Source: Bacillota bacterium
GTDB lineage: Bacteria; Bacillota; Desulfotomaculia; Desulfotomaculales; JAJYZD01
Assembly: GCA_021800315.1 (NCBI GenBank)
Contig: JAJYZD010000112.1
Span: 1 to 10,922 of the forward strand
Reading direction: 5' to 3'
Length of the DNA stretch: 10,922 nucleotides
Shown: one piece after another, positions 7,317-10,922 of the stretch
How positions within the stretch are numbered: the stretch's first letter is position 1
Layout: every line of letters starts with the position of its first letter
Made by a program: the position numbers and the translations under genes
Notes under the pieces: model-generated
The model's database searches: none
What the model was told of the DNA's origin: nothing
The model's input: only the letters and a program-made list of their open reading frames with translations

Positions 7317-7744
7317 TGGAGGAGTTTGAACCGAAGATAGTGGCGTTTTGCTGCCATTTCTGCGCCTACTCGGCGGCCGACCTGGCCGGGTCGATGCGGT
7401 TGCAGTACGCGCCCAACATCAGGATCGTCGAAATGCCCTGTTCCGGTACGATCGACCACCGGGTCCTGCTCAAGGCCCTGGAGGACGGGGCCGACGGCGT
7501 CTTCGTGGCCGGTTGCATGGAGGGTGATTGCCACTTCCTGAAGGGCAATTACCGGGCCAAGCGGCGGGTCAGCCATGTCAAGGACCTGCTCCGGGCAATC
7601 GGCCTGGAGCCGGAGCGGCTGGAGATGTACAACCTCTCCGCGGCCATGGGTCCCCGTTTCGCCGAGATAGCCAACGAGATGACGGCCCGCGTCAAGGGAC
7701 TGGGGCCCAGTCCGTTCCGCAAACAAACGGGAGGTGACGCGTAA
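7316..7744 (+). CDS. mvhD: MvhD/FlxD-type [2Fe-2S] electron-transfer subunit
   Basis: This 142-residue protein has the full MvhD/FrhD-family pattern: CCHFC at residues 12-16, then the sequence around ADLAGSMRLQY, PCSGTID with C42, and the GC-x4-DCH box with C67 and C72. In methanogens MvhD binds a [2Fe-2S] cluster and connects the hydrogenase MvhAG to HdrA. Here there is no hydrogenase gene in the window, so the partner is more likely the Flx module or MetV-MetF. ATG 7316 overlaps the hdrA stop by one base and has GGAGGTG at 7304-7310. Its length is normal for the stand-alone family, unlike HdrA2-type fusions where this domain is attached to HdrA. Confidence 0.94.
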   Translation: MEEFEPKIVAFCCHFCAYSAADLAGSMRLQYAPNIRIVEMPCSGTIDHRVLLKALEDGADGVFVAGCMEGDCHFLKGNYRAKRRVSHVKDLLRAIGLEPERLEMYNLSAAMGPRFAEIANEMTARVKGLGPSPFRKQTGGDA

Positions 7745-8416
7745 ATGATTGTAGCCGAGCAAAAACCCCTGGCCGAGATCGCCGGGATGATCGGCGACTG
7801 CCGCAAGGTGCTTTTCGCCGGCTGTGCCGGGTGTGTAACGGTCTGTCTTTCCGGAGGGGAGAAAGAGACCGAGGTAATGGCGACCGCCCTGCGCATGAAG
7901 AGACAGTTGGAAGGCAACCCCCTGGAGACCGTGACCTATACCGCCACCCGCCAGTGCGACCCCGAATACGTGGATGCCATGGCCGACGTGGTCAAGGGTG
8001 TCGACGCGGTGGTATCGCTGGCCTGCGGCGTGGGTCCCCAGTACCTGGCCGCCCGGTACCCCGACCTCTGGGTTATTCCCGCCCAGAACACCACCTTTGC
8101 CGGCGGTTCCAAGGAACACGGCGTGTGGGAGGAGTTCTGCGGCCTGTGCGGCCAGTGCGTGCTGCACCTGACCGGGGGCATCTGCCCGGTGATCCGCTGC
8201 TCCAAGAGCATCCTGAACGGTCCCTGCGGCGGTTCCCAGTACGGCAAGTGCGAAATCGGCAAGGATGTCGAATGCGCCTGGCACCTGATCTACGAAAGGC
8301 TCAAGCGGCTGGACAGGCTTGATCTGATGCGCCAGTACCGCGAGCCCAAGGACTGGTCCAAGGCCCGGGACGGCGGACCGCGCAAAGTCACCAGGGAGGA
8401 TGTGATGATCGGTTGA
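7745..8416 (+). CDS. metV: MetV, methylene-tetrahydrofolate reductase C-terminal (zinc/Fe-S) subunit
   Basis: This 223-residue cysteine-rich protein matches the 'methylenetetrahydrofolate reductase C-terminal' family that pairs with MetF in acetogens and syntrophs. Visible motifs are FAGCAGCVTVC (C27, C30, C34), C71, C94, then a cysteine cluster C132-x2-C135-x2-C138, C147, C152, C161 (NGPCGG) and C169, C177. These would hold metal or iron-sulfur centres that pass electrons to the MetF flavin. It starts directly after the mvhD stop with GGAGGTGA at 7730-7737. Its end overlaps the metF start by three bases. In Moorella-type clusters MetV is needed to link MetF to Hdr-like partners, which fits the gene order here. 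Confidence 0.93.
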   Translation: MIVAEQKPLAEIAGMIGDCRKVLFAGCAGCVTVCLSGGEKETEVMATALRMKRQLEGNPLETVTYTATRQCDPEYVDAMADVVKGVDAVVSLACGVGPQYLAARYPDLWVIPAQNTTFAGGSKEHGVWEEFCGLCGQCVLHLTGGICPVIRCSKSILNGPCGGSQYGKCEIGKDVECAWHLIYERLKRLDRLDLMRQYREPKDWSKARDGGPRKVTREDVMIG

Positions 8417-9339
8417 AATCCGGCGGTTCAAAGTTGGAACAGATCCTGGAAAACGGCCGGTTCGCGGTAACGGCGGAGATCGGTCCGCCCAAGCACGCCG
8501 ACGCTGAAAAAGTCGTTCACCACGCGCAACTCCTGAAGGGCTACGTGGACGCCACCAATATCACCGATTGCCAGACGGCGGTCGTGCGCATGTCCAGCAT
8601 CGGCACCGGGGTGCACGTGCTGGGGGCGGGAGTGGAACCCATCGTGCAGATGACCTGCCGGGACCGCAACCGCATCGCTATCCAGAGCGACCTTTTGGCG
8701 GCCTGGTCCCTGGGCATGCGCAACGTGCTGTGCCTGTCGGGCGACCATCAGAAATTCGGCAACCATCCGACGGCCAGGAACGTCTACGACGTGGATTCGA
8801 TGCAACTGATCCACCTGGTCCGCCGCATGCGGGACGAGAAGCTGTTCTTTTGCGGCGAGGAGATCAAGGGCGCCGAGCCCCGTTTCTTCGTGGGCGCGGT
8901 GGCCAACCCGTTCGCCGATCCCTTCGAGTGGCGGGTGGACCGGTTGGAGAAGAAGATCGACGCCGGGGCGGAATTCATCCAGACCCAGTGCATCTACGAT
9001 ATGGAGCGCTTCGAGCGTTTCATGGAGATGGTGCGCGAGCGGGGTCTGGACAAGCGGGCGCACATCCTGGCCGGCGTCACGCCGCTCAAATCCTGGAAGG
9101 CGGCCAAGTACCTCCAGACCAGCGTTTCCGGGATGATCGTCCCCGATTCAATCGTGGAACGGCTGAAAGGCGCCGAAGACGGCAAGGCCGAGGGCGTCAA
9201 CATCTGCATCGAGCAGATCAAGCACATCAAGGAGAAGATACCGGGCGTACACGGTGTGCACATCATGGCCATCGCCTGGGAGGAAGTGGTCCCGGACATC
9301 GTCCAGAGAGCCGGACTTTACCCGCGGCCGCAGGCGTAA
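8413..9339 (+). CDS. metF: MetF, 5,10-methylenetetrahydrofolate reductase
   Basis: MetF catalyses reversible reduction of methylene-tetrahydrofolate to methyl-tetrahydrofolate, the last step of the methyl branch of the Wood-Ljungdahl pathway. The 308-residue protein is a complete TIM-barrel MetF: TAEIGPPK at 20-27 (E22 equivalent to the catalytic Glu), CLSGDHQ at 107-113 with the flavin-contacting Asp, GAEFIQTQ at 185-192 and GVTPLKS at 221-227. TTG 8413 overlaps the metV stop and has GGGAGGA 12 bases upstream; TTG 8434 is an alternative. As the last gene before the terminator, it is presumably the catalytic end of the complex. In a sulfate reducer or syntroph the reaction may run oxidatively; direction cannot be told from the sequence. 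Confidence 0.96.
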   Translation: MKSGGSKLEQILENGRFAVTAEIGPPKHADAEKVVHHAQLLKGYVDATNITDCQTAVVRMSSIGTGVHVLGAGVEPIVQMTCRDRNRIAIQSDLLAAWSLGMRNVLCLSGDHQKFGNHPTARNVYDVDSMQLIHLVRRMRDEKLFFCGEEIKGAEPRFFVGAVANPFADPFEWRVDRLEKKIDAGAEFIQTQCIYDMERFERFMEMVRERGLDKRAHILAGVTPLKSWKAAKYLQTSVSGMIVPDSIVERLKGAEDGKAEGVNICIEQIKHIKEKIPGVHGVHIMAIAWEEVVPDIVQRAGLYPRPQA

Positions 9340-9350
9340 CGTTACCGGAG

Positions 9351-9382
9351 AGGCCCTTCTTGAAAAAGAGGGGCCTTTTTTT
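9351..9382 (+). terminator. Intrinsic terminator of the metF operon
   Basis: An 11-bp stem with one G-U pair (AGGCCCTTCTT/AAGAGGGGCCT) is closed by a GAAA tetraloop and followed by seven T. It begins 12 bases after the metF stop. Confidence 0.95.
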
Positions 9383-9402
9383 GTCCAAACCCCGGAAAGG
9401 TA

Positions 9403-9431
9403 TTGACAACCAGCCGCATTTGTGATATCAC
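9403..9431 (+). promoter_or_regulatory. Sigma-A-type promoter of vapBC
   Basis: A perfect TTGACA -35 (9403-9408) is followed by a 17-base spacer and TATCAC (9426-9431; four of six -10 consensus bases), with an extended TG at 9423-9424. It sits between the metF terminator and vapB. Confidence 0.7.
9422..9431. promoter_or_regulatory. Palindrome over the vapBC -10, candidate VapB operator
   Basis: GTGATATCAC is a perfect 10-bp palindrome that coincides with the promoter -10. VapB ribbon-helix-helix proteins commonly autorepress through such sites. The function is inferred from position. Confidence 0.45.
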
Positions 9432-9460
9432 TAGGATAATGCTAATAAGGAGATGGGAAA

Positions 9461-9697
9461 ATGCCCGACATGCTGATTCGCGGTGTACCGCAGCATATCC
9501 TGGAGAATCTCAAGAAGAGGGCCAAGAAAAACCGGCGCTCCCTCCAGTCGGAGGCCCTCCTGATCATGGAGGAGGCGGCCCGCTACGAAACGGCCACCGG
9601 GGCCCAACTGGCCGCGGGCATAAGGCAAAAACTCGCGGGCAGCGGTACCGAGTTCTCCGACAGCGCGGAAATCATCAGGGGGGGGAGGAAGGCATGA
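9461..9697 (+). CDS. vapB: Ribbon-helix-helix antitoxin of a VapBC pair (FitA-like)
   Basis: This 78-residue protein has a short N-terminal strand (LIRGVPQHI) and the helix-turn-helix-like pattern LENLKKRAKKN...RSLQSEAL, typical of Arc/FitA-type ribbon-helix-helix DNA-binding antitoxins. The C-terminal part (residues about 40-78) would wrap the toxin. AAGGAG at 9447-9452 lies 8 bases before ATG 9461. Its stop overlaps the toxin start as ATGA, the standard toxin-antitoxin arrangement. It probably represses its own promoter together with the toxin. Confidence 0.88.
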   Translation: MPDMLIRGVPQHILENLKKRAKKNRRSLQSEALLIMEEAARYETATGAQLAAGIRQKLAGSGTEFSDSAEIIRGGRKA

Positions 9698-10164
9698 GCG
9701 TGGTTGTTGACGCCAGTACAGCCGTCAAGTGGTACATACCGGAGATCCTGTCCTCCCAGGCGGTGGAACTCCTGGCCCTGGCCGAGGCCGGCTCGGTGGC
9801 CCTCCTGGCGCCGGACATGGTGTTGGCCGAGATAGGGGAGGTCCTGCGGCAGAAGCTCAAGCGCAAAGAGATGGACGGACCGACCGCCCGCTACATTGCC
9901 GAGGTGGTGACCGAAACCTTTCCGGCTTCCATCGCCCCCACCCAGGAACTCCTCCCGGCCGCCCTGGAGATAGCGGCCGCTTTCGACCGCCCGCTGGCGG
10001 AATGTCTCTACCTGGCCCTGGCCGAACAGTGGGACACCTTCCTGGTCACCGCCGACGAGGAAGTAGCCAGGGTCTACCGCGGCACCTTCATGGACGGACG
10101 GGTCAAGTGGCTGGGCGACCGGGAGGTGGTGGCCACCGCCACCCGGAGCGGAGTGGTCAACTGA
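9694..10164 (+). CDS. vapC: VapC-type PIN-domain ribonuclease toxin
   Basis: This 156-residue PIN protein starts at ATG 9694 inside the vapB stop, with GGAGG at 9684-9688. Acidic residues are at D6 (VVVDAS), E46 (LAEIGEVL), and D121 (VTADEE). At the usual third position (family pattern D-x-L-Y-L-A-L-A) it has E103 in AECLYLALAE, a conservative change. PIN toxins use these residues to hold Mg2+ and cut tRNA or other RNA. The frame stays open upstream to about 9403, but that stretch overlaps vapB and the promoter and is not coding in this frame. Cleavage target cannot be read from the sequence. Confidence 0.9.
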   Translation: MSVVVDASTAVKWYIPEILSSQAVELLALAEAGSVALLAPDMVLAEIGEVLRQKLKRKEMDGPTARYIAEVVTETFPASIAPTQELLPAALEIAAAFDRPLAECLYLALAEQWDTFLVTADEEVARVYRGTFMDGRVKWLGDREVVATATRSGVVN

Positions 10165-10165
10165 G

Positions 10166-10448
10166 ATGGCCGTCATCGGTCGTAATCAGCCGTGCCCCTG
10201 CGGGAGCGGTGGACGGATATAGAACAGATGGAAGAGGCCTTTAAGGGCAAGGAGTGTCTCTACAACTGGTGCCAGGACTTCGAGGTGGCGCTGGACGAGG
10301 CCGGCCGGACCGGTCTGTTCCACCGGATTATGCCAGGGCGGTACGCATCTACCGTCTCGGGCTGGAGAGAAACATTGAGGAAGACCGGGAGGTGTTGCAG
10401 GCGCGGCTGAAGGGGATCGGAGCGATCCGTCCGGATCGAAATTGGTGA
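10166..10448 (+). pseudogene. Broken SEC-C-motif gene (deletion and frame changes)
   Basis: ATG 10166, one base after the vapC stop, opens a typical SEC-C start, MAVIGRNQPCPCGSG, but the frame stops at 10220 before the KKYKKCC part. From about 10205 the protein-like sequence continues in the next frame (MEEAFKGKECLYNWCQDFEV, then ALDEAGRTGLFHRI). From about 10330 it continues in a third frame (DYARAVRIYRLGLERN, then IEEDREVLQARLKGI), ending at TGA 10446-10448. Each piece has normal, amphipathic protein composition. I read this as a SEC-C gene that lost its zinc motif's second half and central domain and shifted frame at least twice. The intact relative is directly downstream. A short real ORF from GTG 10192 (72 codons) is possible but looks less natural at its C-terminus. 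Confidence 0.6.
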
Positions 10449-10466
10449 AGTGGGGAGAAGAGCGGC

Positions 10467-10922
10467 ATGGTGGGCAAAACAGGCCGGAATGACCCGTGTC
10501 CGTGCGGGAGCGGGAAGAAGTACAAGAAGTGCTGCCTGGGCCGGGAACCGGCCGTCAAGCCGGTAACGGCGCAAGAATGGGACCTGGACAGAGTCGGCGC
10601 TATGTCTACGGAGGAGTTGTTGGCCAAGCTCGGGGAATTCGGCGTAGCCGTCACCGGGGACGAGTTTGTCCGTCAGGCTCCGGATTTTGCCTCGGCGGTG
10701 GATTTGGCCGAGGACTGGTACGAAAGATACCCGGTCTACGCGCCGGACCTGGACGAGGATTTCATCTGGATGGCGGCAACGGTCCTCTGGCGGAGGCTGA
10801 CCCCGGACGTGCCAAGTTCCGAAGAACTGGACGACATGATGCAGCAGGGTTACGAGTTGGCCGGAGAGCAGCGGATGGTCGAAGCCTGCCGGATCTGGCT
10901 GGAGGTATGGGAACGGTTGAAA
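10467..10922 (+). CDS. SEC-C motif domain protein (3' partial)
   Basis: The frame is open from ATG 10467 to the last base, giving 152 visible residues with no stop, so the gene is truncated by the window end. The N-terminus is a complete SEC-C motif: GRNDPCPCGSGKKYKKCC at residues 6-23, which binds zinc (C-x-C-x8-CC pattern). A linker follows, then an acidic, helical domain beginning at MSTEELLAKLGEFGV (about residue 48), with DEDFIWMAATVLWRRL near 106-121 and a helix-rich end (VEACRIWLEVWERLK). Such stand-alone SEC-C proteins are common in Clostridia and their function is unknown; the motif itself is shared with SecA, where it contacts SecB and ribosomes. Ribosome binding is weak (GGGGAGAAG at 10452-10460). 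Confidence 0.85.
   Translation, partial: MVGKTGRNDPCPCGSGKKYKKCCLGREPAVKPVTAQEWDLDRVGAMSTEELLAKLGEFGVAVTGDEFVRQAPDFASAVDLAEDWYERYPVYAPDLDEDFIWMAATVLWRRLTPDVPSSEELDDMMQQGYELAGEQRMVEACRIWLEVWERLK

Noticed and set aside
9336..9345. GTAACGTTAC palindrome at the metF stop
   Set aside because: It is a short palindrome just before the terminator, with no promoter or second copy. Chance is adequate.
9403..9693. Longer vapC frame beginning near 9403
   Set aside because: It overlaps the promoter and vapB, and its translation there is unlike a PIN protein. ATG 9694 has its own GGAGG and the ATGA overlap.
1..10922. tRNA, rRNA, CRISPR array or complete transposase
   Set aside because: I looked for cloverleaf-like arms, regular direct repeats with spacers and transposase motifs on both strands and saw none.

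Overview
The window is GC-rich, densely coded on the + strand, and looks like an anaerobic Firmicute of the Desulfotomaculum/Pelotomaculum/Moorella type. The reasons are strong GGAGGTGATC-like ribosome binding sites, repeated TTG start codons, a Wood-Ljungdahl methylene-tetrahydrofolate reductase (metV-metF) embedded in a heterodisulfide-reductase-like cluster, and a vapBC pair plus SEC-C genes in the downstream flank. The species is inferred from gene content only.

Bases 1-9382 carry one co-directional eight-gene cluster that ends in a strong intrinsic terminator. In order it holds: a truncated iron-sulfur protein (FlxB/C type); a second iron-sulfur protein of the sulfhydrogenase-beta/AsrA type; an FAD/NAD(P)-binding subunit with a C-terminal [2Fe-2S] motif (FlxA type); an HdrC-HdrB/DsrK-like fusion; a long, two-module HdrA; MvhD; MetV; and MetF. 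Most genes abut or overlap. The two real gaps (1984-2080 and 4187-4319) each hold hairpins.

The likely joint function is a multisubunit methylene-tetrahydrofolate reductase. The Flx module would exchange electrons with NAD(P)H, HdrA would split or confurcate them at its flavins, the CCG protein and MvhD would carry electrons between modules, and MetV-MetF would interconvert methylene- and methyl-tetrahydrofolate. It resembles the MetFV-HdrABC-MvhD complex of Moorella, but with a FlxABC-type NAD(P)H module in the same operon. This makes an NADH-linked, ferredoxin-coupled reductase plausible. The coupling is inference; only the gene content and motifs are visible.

Bases 9383-10922 are accessory. 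A good sigma-A-type promoter with a perfect 10-bp palindrome over its -10 drives a vapB-vapC toxin-antitoxin pair that overlaps by ATGA. A broken SEC-C-motif gene follows, with an internal deletion and frame changes. Last comes an intact-looking SEC-C gene that runs off the window end. I saw no tRNA, rRNA, CRISPR array or complete insertion sequence.
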